A stretch of 64,000 bases of DNA from Bacteroidota bacterium (GTDB lineage Bacteria > Bacteroidota > Ignavibacteria > Kapaibacteriales > Kapaibacteriaceae). Made by a program: the position numbers and the translations under genes. The stretch is from the NCBI GenBank assembly GCA_018266735.1, contig JAFDZT010000008.1, positions 1 through 64,000 on the forward strand, given 5' to 3'. The stretch's first letter is position 1. The number at the start of each line of letters is the position of its first letter. The notes below the pieces were generated by a model that made no database searches, was not told where the DNA came from, and saw only the letters and a program-made list of their open reading frames with translations. Of the stretch, positions 52,359 to 60,772 are shown one piece after another.

Positions 52359-54149
52359 ATGCAGAAACAATTCACGATGATCATCGGGATGTTCCTCCTC
52401 GCATCAGCAACGATGCTGGCGCAAGCACCGATCCCGATCGCAACGGCCAAGCAACAGGCCCTTGGTTCAAAGGTCACGAAGGTGGCAGGGCGCGTGACGG
52501 CCGGAGCCGGTGTGTTCCGCAACACCGCATTCCTTCAGGATGGTACGGCCGGTATCGCCGTGTTCAACAACACGTTCCGGCTCGGCGTTCAGGTCGGTGA
52601 TTCTGTCGTGATCGAAAATGGAACGCTCTCCGAGTTTCAAGCCACATCCGGTCAGCCGGGCACGGGTCTCACGCAACTCGTCGATTCGATCCGATTCACA
52701 GTGGTGCCGGTCAGTCGACAAGACGCCACACCACGTACAGTGACGATCGACCTTGTGGTCGAGTCGCTTGAAGCACAGCTCGTGCGCATTCGTCGCGTAC
52801 GATTCACCGAGACCGGAACCTTTCGTGAGCGCACGTATCAGGTGATCGATCGCGACAACAAGTCCATCGATGTTCGCATCGATGGTGGAACCGAGATCGC
52901 TCGCAATGCCGTTCCCATCCCCGAAGGCGAGTTCGACATCATTGGTCTCGTGAGTCAGTTCCGTGGCACGTATCAGATCCAGCCGCGCTTTGTGACCGAG
53001 CTTGGCCTTCCCCCACTCGAAGTGGACACGGTCGCCAAGTCACGCACCCTTGACGTTACCACCTGGAATCTTGATTGGTTCGGCTGGCCGGATTCCACGA
53101 AGGGCCCCACCGACAAGGACCGTCAGATCCGCAGCGTCCGTCAGGCGATGGACACCATGAAGAGCGATATCTACGGTCTTGAAGAGATCACCTCTGAGGA
53201 ATCTGTCAAGCGCGTTGCCGACTCCATCGTTGGCAACCATGGCTACTTCTATGCGTCCGATATTCCCACCGATCAGCGCATGGCCTTCATCTACAACAAA
53301 GAGACCATCACGCCGATCAGTACGGGTCTCGCCGTGAACGGTGGTTCCCAAGCATGGGCCGGCGGACGCTTCCCCTATCGCATGACGTTCGATGCACAGA
53401 TCGTAGGTAAGGCCAAGCGCATGGTGGTCTTCGTCATCCACGCAAAGGCAACCGATAGTGCAACGGGCATGGAAGATTACAATCGTCGAAAGACGGATGC
53501 CGAGACGTTCCATGCGTACTTGAACGACTTCTACAAGGACTCTGCCGTGATCGTGATCGGCGACTTCAATGATGAAGTGATCAAGAGCGTTGTCGATTCC
53601 ACGCTGCCCTCTCCGTATCGTGTCTTCGCCAACGATGCTGCGAACTGGTCCATCCTCACGGAATCACTCGATGCTGCAGGCGCATCGTCCTACATTCGTG
53701 GCACAGGATCGATGCTCGACAACCTCATGGCCACGAATGAAGTGCTGCCCATGGTCTATCGTACGTTCATCGAATCACCGAATGCCTACTTGAGTTCATA
53801 CACGACCACAGTATCGGACCACTTGCCGGTGACCACGCGATTCTACGTTGATGGAACGACGGATGTGAACGACGAAACATCGGCAAGCGCCTCGTCGTTC
53901 CTGCATGTTGCACCGAATCCGATGTCAGCACAGGGTCGTGCCGAACTTGTGATCGAACGTGCAGGCACAGTGCGCGCCAGCATGATCAATGCTCTTGGCG
54001 AGGAAGTGGCCGTGCTCCTCAACGAAGAATGCGCACCACAGGTTCGCCTTCTTCAGATCCCCGCACAAGATCTTTCCGTTGGCATGTACTCGCTTCGTGT
54101 TCGCATGAACAACGTCACCGTCTCGACGCCCGTCGTTATCGCGCGATAA
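52359..54149 (+). CDS. secreted endonuclease/exonuclease/phosphatase-family protein with T9SS tail
   Basis: The 596-residue product has a signal peptide (MIIGMFLLASATMLAQ). An OB-fold-like nucleic-acid-binding domain follows (~20-220: KVAGRVTAGAGVFRNTAFLQDG). The EEP nuclease domain (~230-510) carries TWNLDWFG, GLEEITSEES, VIVIGDFNDE and the late SDHLPVTTRF, covering the metal and catalytic positions. The last ~80 residues (VAPNPMSAQGRAELVIE, ASMINALGEEV, GMYSLRV) are a type IX sorting domain. It probably degrades extracellular DNA or RNA for phosphate or nucleotides, or removes phosphate from another substrate. It overlaps the convergent rsmE by 14 nt. Confidence 0.86.
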   Translation: MQKQFTMIIGMFLLASATMLAQAPIPIATAKQQALGSKVTKVAGRVTAGAGVFRNTAFLQDGTAGIAVFNNTFRLGVQVGDSVVIENGTLSEFQATSGQPGTGLTQLVDSIRFTVVPVSRQDATPRTVTIDLVVESLEAQLVRIRRVRFTETGTFRERTYQVIDRDNKSIDVRIDGGTEIARNAVPIPEGEFDIIGLVSQFRGTYQIQPRFVTELGLPPLEVDTVAKSRTLDVTTWNLDWFGWPDSTKGPTDKDRQIRSVRQAMDTMKSDIYGLEEITSEESVKRVADSIVGNHGYFYASDIPTDQRMAFIYNKETITPISTGLAVNGGSQAWAGGRFPYRMTFDAQIVGKAKRMVVFVIHAKATDSATGMEDYNRRKTDAETFHAYLNDFYKDSAVIVIGDFNDEVIKSVVDSTLPSPYRVFANDAANWSILTESLDAAGASSYIRGTGSMLDNLMATNEVLPMVYRTFIESPNAYLSSYTTTVSDHLPVTTRFYVDGTTDVNDETSASASSFLHVAPNPMSAQGRAELVIERAGTVRASMINALGEEVAVLLNEECAPQVRLLQIPAQDLSVGMYSLRVRMNNVTVSTPVVIAR

Positions 54150-54819
54150 CACACGTCAACAACGCTATAGCTGCCGTCTCTGTACGAAGCCTTTGCGCAC
54201 TGATGCGCCAAGGACGCAGGGACGGCAGTTTTTGTAAGAGCCCTTCCTCGCGCTCGGAGAATCCTCCTTCGGGCCCTACCACCACCCATACCTCCCCTTG
54301 CAACGGCGTAGGAGCCTTTCCGTGCACGTCGCCCACCACCACCGAGGCGGTGGCAGGGATCAAGGCGGCAAGGCCGTCCATGGTCATTTGCGGATGCACG
54401 GTGGGCATCCACGTACGACCGCACTGCGTGAGCGCAGCGCGTGCCTTGGTGATGAGGCGTTCGATGTTCACGACCGGACGTTGCGAGTGGTCACAGTGCA
54501 CCGGAATGAAGTGCGTTGCACCAAGCTCGACCGACTTCTCGAGTGCGAACTCGAAACGGTCTCTGTTGTCCATCATCCCAACGCAGACGACGATGGGATA
54601 CTCGGGTGGCGGATCGACCTCATAGCTATCGATGCGCAACTCCATCACTTCCCGGTCGATGGAGACGGCCGTGCAGATGTATCGTGCACCGGCTCCGTTC
54701 AAGACGCCCACCTGTTCTCCGATGCGGATGCGGAGGGCATACAGGTGGCGTTGTGCTTCCCGCCGTGGAACGATGATCCCAGATGTTGCGGTGATATCGG
54801 CGTCGTAGATGTAGTCCAT
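54136..54819 (-). CDS. rsmE: 16S rRNA (uracil1498-N3)-methyltransferase
   Basis: RsmE methylates N3 of U1498 of 16S rRNA; it is a SPOUT-family dimer. The 227-residue protein has VVCVGMMDNRDRFEFALEKSVELGATHFIPV, VVVGPEGGFSEREEG and the knot LRPWRISAQRLRTETAAIALLTCV (family form L.LG.RILRTETA). I favour the ATG at 54819 (MDYIYDAD); a GTG at 54828 adds three residues. It is divergent from the hydratase gene, with 32 nt between the start codons. Confidence 0.92.
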   Translation of the reverse strand: MDYIYDADITATSGIIVPRREAQRHLYALRIRIGEQVGVLNGAGARYICTAVSIDREVMELRIDSYEVDPPPEYPIVVCVGMMDNRDRFEFALEKSVELGATHFIPVHCDHSQRPVVNIERLITKARAALTQCGRTWMPTVHPQMTMDGLAALIPATASVVVGDVHGKAPTPLQGEVWVVVGPEGGFSEREEGLLQKLPSLRPWRISAQRLRTETAAIALLTCVIAR

Positions 54820-54827
54820 AGGTGCCA

Positions 54828-54835
54828 CGAAAATG
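54828..54835 (-). promoter_or_regulatory. -7-like element CATTTTCG for rsmE
   Basis: The word GCATTTTCGTGG, shared with the start region of the GH3 gene at 30444, lies 8 nt before the rsmE ATG. It is a weak relative of TAnnTTTG. Confidence 0.3.
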
Positions 54836-54838
54836 CAG

Positions 54839-54846
54839 TATTTTCG
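54839..54846 (+). promoter_or_regulatory. -7-like element TATTTTCG for the hydratase operon
   Basis: A one-mismatch relative of TAnnTTTG that ends 5 nt before the ATG at 54852. Confidence 0.35.
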
Positions 54847-54851
54847 CCGTT

Positions 54852-55631
54852 ATGAACGACTTCACCTGTATCGAGGTCTACCAACCTCGGCCCCGCATCG
54901 GAGCGATCAAACTGGATCGCCCGGAAGTATTGAACGCCCTCTCATTGCAAACGATGGTCGAGCTCGTCCGCGCCTTCGAGGCCTTCGATGCCGACCCCGA
55001 GATCCGGTGTATCGTGTTGCACGGCAACTCGAAGGCATTTGCTGCCGGTGCCGACATCACGGAGATGTCGGACGCGACCACGGTCAACATGATCGAGCGC
55101 GACCAGTTCGCGCGATGGGATCGCATCCGTCAGACCAAGACGCCGGTGATCGCCGCTGTGAGCGGCTTCGCCCTCGGTGGGGGCTGCGAGCTGGCCATGC
55201 ATTGCGACATGATCGTGGCAAGTGACACGGCACAATTCGGTCAACCCGAGATCAACATCGGCGTGATGCCCGGTGCAGGTGGCACACAGCGCCTCACCCG
55301 TGCCGTCGGCAAGGCCTTGGCCATGGAGATCGTGCTCACCGGTCGGATGATCAGCGCACGTCAGGCACTTGCGGCCGGACTCGTCAATCGCGTGGTCCCA
55401 GCAGAGGTCTATCTTGACGAGGCATTTGCCCTGGCCGAAGATGTTGCATCGAAAGCACCGCTTGCCGCACGCCTTGCAAAGGAAAGTGTGCTCAAGGCCT
55501 TCAGTACCACGCTTGAAGGTGGACTTGAATTCGAACGCAAGAACTTCTATCTGCTGTTTGCGACGGAAGATCAGAAAGAGGGCATGGCAGCATTTGTCGA
55601 GAAACGCAAACCAGAATGGAAGGGCAAGTAA
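54852..55631 (+). CDS. enoyl-CoA hydratase (crotonase type)
   Basis: This enzyme hydrates trans-2-enoyl-CoA in fatty-acid or related degradation. The 259-residue protein has IKLDRPEVLNALSL, the oxyanion loop KAFAAGADITEM, and both catalytic Glu: SGFALGGGCELAMHCDM (about Glu113) and FGQPEINIGVMPGAGGTQRL (about Glu133). It ends KEGMAAFVEKRKPEWKG, typical of the family. One nucleotide separates it from a second crotonase-family gene of the PaaG kind. A third copy lies at 62378. Confidence 0.91.
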   Translation: MNDFTCIEVYQPRPRIGAIKLDRPEVLNALSLQTMVELVRAFEAFDADPEIRCIVLHGNSKAFAAGADITEMSDATTVNMIERDQFARWDRIRQTKTPVIAAVSGFALGGGCELAMHCDMIVASDTAQFGQPEINIGVMPGAGGTQRLTRAVGKALAMEIVLTGRMISARQALAAGLVNRVVPAEVYLDEAFALAEDVASKAPLAARLAKESVLKAFSTTLEGGLEFERKNFYLLFATEDQKEGMAAFVEKRKPEWKGK

Positions 55632-55632
55632 G

Positions 55633-56418
55633 ATGACGTTCGAGACCATCCTCTACACTGTTGAACATGGCGTCGGAACGATCACCCTGAACCGACCCGA
55701 ATCGTTCAATGCTGCTAACGAACAACTGACCACGGATCTGCAAGCCGCCCTGGCCGATGCGACCACCAACCCTGATGTGCGCTGCGTGGTGCTGACAGGT
55801 GCAGGCAAGGCCTTCTGCTCCGGACAAGATCTGAAGGACGCACCGAAGAGCGGCTCGAAACGCGATCTGACCGACTCGTTGCATCGGCGCTACAATCCCA
55901 TCATCCGCGCCATGCGCGCCATGCCCAAGCCCATCATTGCCGGCATCAACGGCGTTGCGGCGGGTGCAGGACTGAGTCTTGCCCTTGCTGCCGACATCCG
56001 AATCATGAGCTCGTCAGCGCGCTTGGTCGAGGCCTTCATTGCCATTGCCTTGATCCCCGATTCCGGTGCCACCTATTTCTATCCTCGGATGTTGGGGTAT
56101 TCGCGCGCATTCGAGTTCGCAACGTTGAACAAGCCCATCACGGCCGATGAGGCGATGCACTTGGGCATGGTGTCCATGGTGGTCGCGCCGAAGGCCTTCC
56201 CTGCCGCCCTTCAAGCCTATGCCAAACAGTATGCGCAGGGTCCGACCCAGTCGTATGGATTCGTCAAGCATTTGCTGCAGCAGGGTATGACGTCGACCCT
56301 TGATGAAATGCTCGAGCAGGAGGCCGTGTTCCAGCAACGCGCCGGCGATTCTGCCGACTATCGCGAGGGCGTAACGGCCTTCCTGGAGAAGCGCTCACCT
56401 ACCTTCACCGGATCATAA
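55633..56418 (+). CDS. enoyl-CoA hydratase/isomerase, PaaG-like
   Basis: The 261-residue crotonase-family protein has ITLNRPESFNAANEQL, GKAFCSGQDLKDA and a second site changed from Glu: GINGVAAGAGLSLALAADIRI has no Glu at the first catalytic position. The later ALIPDSGATYFYPRMLG keeps an Asp, as in PaaG-type isomerases of the phenylacetate pathway. It ends YREGVTAFLEKRSPTFTG. No other paa gene is in the window, so an isomerase in a general acyl-CoA route is equally possible. It is directly followed by the PgpH-like gene. Confidence 0.86.
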   Translation: MTFETILYTVEHGVGTITLNRPESFNAANEQLTTDLQAALADATTNPDVRCVVLTGAGKAFCSGQDLKDAPKSGSKRDLTDSLHRRYNPIIRAMRAMPKPIIAGINGVAAGAGLSLALAADIRIMSSSARLVEAFIAIALIPDSGATYFYPRMLGYSRAFEFATLNKPITADEAMHLGMVSMVVAPKAFPAALQAYAKQYAQGPTQSYGFVKHLLQQGMTSTLDEMLEQEAVFQQRAGDSADYREGVTAFLEKRSPTFTGS

Positions 56419-58626
56419 ATGGCAAATGCACGACCAACACTCTTCGAGCAGATCAAAGACGTCGATCGAAGCTCCGAGCAAACGGGACTGCGCACCTCTC
56501 CCGTGCTGCGTTGGGTGATCATCGCCTTGGCGGTGATCGGTGTTGGGTTCTTCCTTCCTGGACGAAGCGGCGAAACGCATCGACTGGCATCCGACAATGC
56601 CATGCTTGGCACGATGTGGAACGACGAAACAGTCATCTCCGACTTCACGTTCCCTGTTACCAAATCAGAGTCCAGACTGAACACCGAGCGGGAGCAGGCA
56701 CGTCGATCGACGCCGTGGGTCTTCACGATCGACCAAGCACAAGAATCTCGTGCCGGTGCGTTGGTGCAGGCCGTTGTGCGCGACATCGATCAGAACACGT
56801 CAAATGCATCCATACCCCGAGCGATCTACGATGGCATCGCCAATTCATCGGCGTCATCCCGTCGGTCGTTGTCGCAATGGTTGAGTTCGCGAGGTGCCGA
56901 CCTCGTGCGGAAGATCTATCAGCACGGCCCCATGAACATGAGCGCCGTTGCTGCACCCGGCGGAATGATCGTTGTGCAGATCGACCCGAAGACGGAGCGA
57001 CTCCTGTCCACCACCGAGACCTTCGACACGGCATCCGTGGCACAGCACGTATCTGCGGCCAGCACGTCATTGCCTGATGATGTGCGTGGCGTTGCACAAT
57101 CGTTGCTTCGCTACGTCTGCAAGCCGCAGTACCTCTATTCCGAAGCGCTCACCGAGCGCGCTCGCGAAGGGTCTGCGTATTCTGTGCCGCAGACCATCGA
57201 GATCGTCCATCAGGGAGACATCATCGTCCGCAAGGGCACGAAGGTCGATCAACGAACGATCGACAAACTCAGATCGTATCGCGATGCACAGTTCCTTCGC
57301 AGCGATTCACGATTCTCCTTCTTCGTGGTGCTCGGAAGTCTTGGTCATGCCATGGTGATCATCGCCATCCTGCTGTTGTATCTGTACTTCCTCCGTCGCA
57401 CGTCGTATGAATCCAACGGACAGTTGGCTTCGCTCCTGTCGTTGCCGGTCATCACGGCAGGCATGGCCTGGTTGAGCGTAGGCATCTCGACGAACCTTCC
57501 ACTCGAGTTTGTCGTGATCGTGCCGGCCTTTGCCATGTTGATCAGCGTGCTGTACGAAGCACGCACGGCCTTCATCTGCACGCTCGTGATGGCCACCACG
57601 GTATCGGGTGTTCGCGGGAACGATTACGGCATCGGTCTCATCCTGCTTGTTGCCGGAATGTTCGGTGCCTACACGGTGAACAACATCCAGAAGCGGACGC
57701 AGATCTTCACGAGCATCCTTGCCGTCTTCGGTGGTTTTGCCATCACCATTCTCTCCATCGATCTCGAGCGTGCAACGGCAGGCGCCATGATCCTCGAGAA
57801 GCTCATCCTGGCAAGTGTGAACAGTGTGATCTCTCCGTTGATCGCCTTTGGTGTGATCCTTTTGATGGAGAAGCTGTTCAATGTTGCAACGGATCTTCGT
57901 TTGGAGGAATTCGACGACCTGAACCACCCTCTGCTCAAGCAATTGAATGAGCGTGCACCAGGCACCTATCAGCATACGCTCTCTGTTGCTCGTTTGAGTG
58001 AGGCCGCCGCACGTGCCATCGAGGCGAATGCCCTGCTCGCGAAGGTGGGTGCGTTGTATCACGACGTGGGCAAGCTCGAGAAGTCGGAGTACTTCGTAGA
58101 GAATCAGATCGACATCGACAACAAGCACGACAAGCTTCCACCCAAGAAGAGTGCGGCCATCATCCGACAGCATGTGCAGGACGGGATCGATCTCGCACGG
58201 GAGTACGGACTGCCGGAACGTATCGTCAAGTTCGTTCCGATGCATCACGGCACCATTCTCATCAAGCACTTCTATGCAAAGGCTCTCGATGAGTCACTCT
58301 TGAAGGATGCTGTGATCGACGAGGCCGACTATCGGTATCCGGGGCCACGTCCCGACTGTAAGGAAGCGGCCATCGTTATGCTTGCCGATGCCAGTGAAGC
58401 ACTCTCTCGCGTGCTCGAGAAGGGACAGCGCGAGGACCTTGAAGCGGCTGTGGAGAAGATCATCGTCGACCGATATTCCGACGGTCAGCTTAGCAATACC
58501 GACCTGACCATGCACGACCTCGACCGGATCAAGGACTCGTTCGTGCGGAACCTCCTCGGCAGCACACACCAGCGCATTCGATACAAAGAGGTTCCCGAAC
58601 CCACCGAACCGCCGCCGGCATCATGA
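56419..58626 (+). CDS. 7TM-HD family c-di-AMP phosphodiesterase (PgpH-like)
   Basis: The 735-residue protein has an N-terminal membrane helix, an extracytoplasmic 7TMR-HDED domain (~60-290), seven membrane helices (~305-490) and a cytoplasmic HD domain. The HD domain carries GTYQHTLSVARLSEAAARAIEAN, the metal motif GALYHDVGKLEK and the later VKFVPMHHGTILIKHFY. PgpH enzymes hydrolyse c-di-AMP, and that is the likely role here. The ATG directly follows the stop of the isomerase gene. The 3' end overlaps the recombinase start by ATGA. Confidence 0.9.
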   Translation: MANARPTLFEQIKDVDRSSEQTGLRTSPVLRWVIIALAVIGVGFFLPGRSGETHRLASDNAMLGTMWNDETVISDFTFPVTKSESRLNTEREQARRSTPWVFTIDQAQESRAGALVQAVVRDIDQNTSNASIPRAIYDGIANSSASSRRSLSQWLSSRGADLVRKIYQHGPMNMSAVAAPGGMIVVQIDPKTERLLSTTETFDTASVAQHVSAASTSLPDDVRGVAQSLLRYVCKPQYLYSEALTERAREGSAYSVPQTIEIVHQGDIIVRKGTKVDQRTIDKLRSYRDAQFLRSDSRFSFFVVLGSLGHAMVIIAILLLYLYFLRRTSYESNGQLASLLSLPVITAGMAWLSVGISTNLPLEFVVIVPAFAMLISVLYEARTAFICTLVMATTVSGVRGNDYGIGLILLVAGMFGAYTVNNIQKRTQIFTSILAVFGGFAITILSIDLERATAGAMILEKLILASVNSVISPLIAFGVILLMEKLFNVATDLRLEEFDDLNHPLLKQLNERAPGTYQHTLSVARLSEAAARAIEANALLAKVGALYHDVGKLEKSEYFVENQIDIDNKHDKLPPKKSAAIIRQHVQDGIDLAREYGLPERIVKFVPMHHGTILIKHFYAKALDESLLKDAVIDEADYRYPGPRPDCKEAAIVMLADASEALSRVLEKGQREDLEAAVEKIIVDRYSDGQLSNTDLTMHDLDRIKDSFVRNLLGSTHQRIRYKEVPEPTEPPPAS

Positions 58627-59549
58627 GCGACACCGTTGTACCGGAGCTCCCGCGGGCCCTGCGCAGAGATCTGACGCAATTCTTGCAGTACGTGCGCCTT
58701 GAGCGCGGGCTTGCAGAGACCACCATTGCCTCCTATGCGCACGACGTCGAGCTCTATGCACAGTTCCTTGCATCCAAGGAGATCACATCGTTCGCCGATG
58801 CCACACTGGCAAGTGCACGCATGTTCTTTCATGCACTCACCGATGCCGGTCTCACCGGGTCATCGCGCGCTCGCTACCTTTCCTCCATCAAACACCTTCA
58901 TCGGTATCTCTTGGCAACCGGCCGTGCAAGCGTGAACATCACGGATGCGATGGAGCTGCCCACGTCGAAGCGACATTTGCCCGATGCCCTTTCTGTTGCC
59001 GACATGCAACGTCTCCTCGACGTGATCGACACGTCAACACCGTATGGCGTTCGCGACCGTGCATTACTGGAGACCATGTATGCATGCGGACTTCGCGTCT
59101 CCGAGGCGGCAACGCTCCGACAACGCGATGTACTGTTTGACGTGGAGATCGTGCGTGTCTTTGGGAAAGGCAGCAAGGAACGGATCGTGCCCATCGGCGC
59201 ATCGGCGTTGCAATGGATCCACACGTATCAAACAACAGCGCGCTCACATCTGGTGACCTCGGCGAACAACGATGATGTGCTCTTCTTAAGTCGACGCGGC
59301 ACCGGCCTCTCGCGCATGGCCATCTGGAAGATCATCGACCAAGCGGCCAAGGCCGCACTTCTCTCGCAACATGTCCATCCACACATGTTCCGTCACTCCT
59401 TTGCCACACATCTGTTGGAGGGCGGCGCCGATCTGCGCGCCGTGCAGGAGATGCTGGGGCATGCCGACATCTCCACGACGCAGATCTACACGCACATCGA
59501 TCGCAACTACGTGAAGGAAGTGCATACGCTCTTCCACCCTCGGGCATGA
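58623..59549 (+). CDS. xerD: tyrosine recombinase of the XerC/XerD family
   Basis: A site-specific recombinase probably resolving chromosome dimers. The 308-residue protein has a SAM-like N-domain (FLQYVRLERGLAETTIASYAHDVELY) and the catalytic domain with Arg in YACGLRVSEAATLRQ, Lys in GKGSKERIVPIG, HMFRHSFATHLLEGGADLRAVQEMLGHADISTTQIYTHI (His, Arg, His and the nucleophile Tyr). It resembles XerD more than XerC, but the two are hard to tell apart. It overlaps the genes on both sides by 4 nt, arguing for a housekeeping enzyme rather than a mobile one. Confidence 0.88.
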   Translation: MSDTVVPELPRALRRDLTQFLQYVRLERGLAETTIASYAHDVELYAQFLASKEITSFADATLASARMFFHALTDAGLTGSSRARYLSSIKHLHRYLLATGRASVNITDAMELPTSKRHLPDALSVADMQRLLDVIDTSTPYGVRDRALLETMYACGLRVSEAATLRQRDVLFDVEIVRVFGKGSKERIVPIGASALQWIHTYQTTARSHLVTSANNDDVLFLSRRGTGLSRMAIWKIIDQAAKAALLSQHVHPHMFRHSFATHLLEGGADLRAVQEMLGHADISTTQIYTHIDRNYVKEVHTLFHPRA

Positions 59550-60772
59550 CGCACAGCACACGCACGATATCGTTGCTCTTGCTGTTGCTATCGTGCACGG
59601 TTGCCACGGCAAGCGATGCCGTCAAGACCGGCATCGACAACATGCTGGACACCGACTGCATGCTGCTGCGAAACAAACGCATCACGTTGGTCTCGCATGC
59701 TGCGGCACGCACACGCAACGGACGGAGTACGGCGGAGGTGTTGGCGCGTCGCACCGACCTACAGCTTCGACGCATCCTTGCACCTGAGCATGGATTCTAT
59801 GGAGTGATCCCGGCCGGTGAGAATGTTGCGAACGATTCGATCCAGGGTCTGCCGGTGCTCTCGCTCTATGGTGCATCACGACGTCCGGACCGATCAATGC
59901 TCGACAGTACGGACATTGTGGTGATCGACATGCAGGACATCGGTGTCCGATCCTACACCTACATCAGCACGATGACGGAAGTGATGGATGCTTGCGGCGA
60001 GTACGGAATACCGGTCATGGTCTTGGACCGACCGAATCCGCTTGGCGGCATGCTTGTCGACGGAATGGTGCCCGATGATTCGGTCCGCAACTTCATCTGT
60101 CGACTCCCCATCCCCTACGTCCATGGCTGCACCATGGGTGAACTGGCCACCATGCTGAATGCCGAGCGATGGATCGCCCATCCTTGTTCACTCACGGTGG
60201 TGAAGTGCAAACGATGGAAGCGAAGCATGCGGTGGGAAGAGATCGACCTGCCATGGTATCCCACATCACCGAACATCCCCAGTGTTGCGGCCATTCGCGG
60301 TTATGCAACACTCGGACTCATCGGAGAGCTTGGGCTCTGTTCGATAGGCATCGGCACGGCATCGCCCTTCACCGTCTTGGGTGCGCCCGATATGCCGAGC
60401 GACTCCATTCTGCCTCGCCGCCTTGCACATTACGGCATATCGCTCATGCCCGCACGCTTTACACCAAGCGTGGGCAAGTATGCACGGACCGTGTGTTCGG
60501 GATGGTATTACTCTGTCACACAACAGGAGCGTTGGCGTCCGTTCCTCGCAGCACTTGCCATCGTTGAACGCTTACAAACGTTGAGGCCCAGCTACCTCGA
60601 CGATTCGATCGCCACATCGAAGACCGGGCGCATGTTCATCAAGGCAACTGGCGGTCCGTCGATCCTCTCTGCGATCGTTGACCATGCACCGTGGGAGCAA
60701 CAGGAAGGACTGTCGGTGCGCGGTGTGGCCGCCTTTCTCCGACTACGCGAGAAGTATCTGTTGTATCCGTGA
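59546..60772 (+). CDS. DUF1343 protein, NamZ-like exo-beta-N-acetylmuramidase
   Basis: NamZ releases terminal MurNAc from peptidoglycan fragments. The 408-residue protein has a signal peptide (ISLLLLLLSCTVATASD) and the DUF1343 pattern: VKTGIDNML, ILAPEHGFYGVIPAGENV, LPVLSLYGASRRPD, DIVVIDMQDIGVRSYTYISTM, VLDRPNPLGG and PWYPTSPNIPS. The Cys at the end of the hydrophobic stretch could make it a lipoprotein. It overlaps xerD by 4 nt and abuts the convergent glycosidase gene with no gap. Confidence 0.87.
   Translation: MTHSTRTISLLLLLLSCTVATASDAVKTGIDNMLDTDCMLLRNKRITLVSHAAARTRNGRSTAEVLARRTDLQLRRILAPEHGFYGVIPAGENVANDSIQGLPVLSLYGASRRPDRSMLDSTDIVVIDMQDIGVRSYTYISTMTEVMDACGEYGIPVMVLDRPNPLGGMLVDGMVPDDSVRNFICRLPIPYVHGCTMGELATMLNAERWIAHPCSLTVVKCKRWKRSMRWEEIDLPWYPTSPNIPSVAAIRGYATLGLIGELGLCSIGIGTASPFTVLGAPDMPSDSILPRRLAHYGISLMPARFTPSVGKYARTVCSGWYYSVTQQERWRPFLAALAIVERLQTLRPSYLDDSIATSKTGRMFIKATGGPSILSAIVDHAPWEQQEGLSVRGVAAFLRLREKYLLYP

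Noticed and set aside
58623..59549. A mobile-element integrase
   Set aside because: The recombinase overlaps housekeeping genes on both sides and has Xer features; no attachment repeats or cargo genes are seen.
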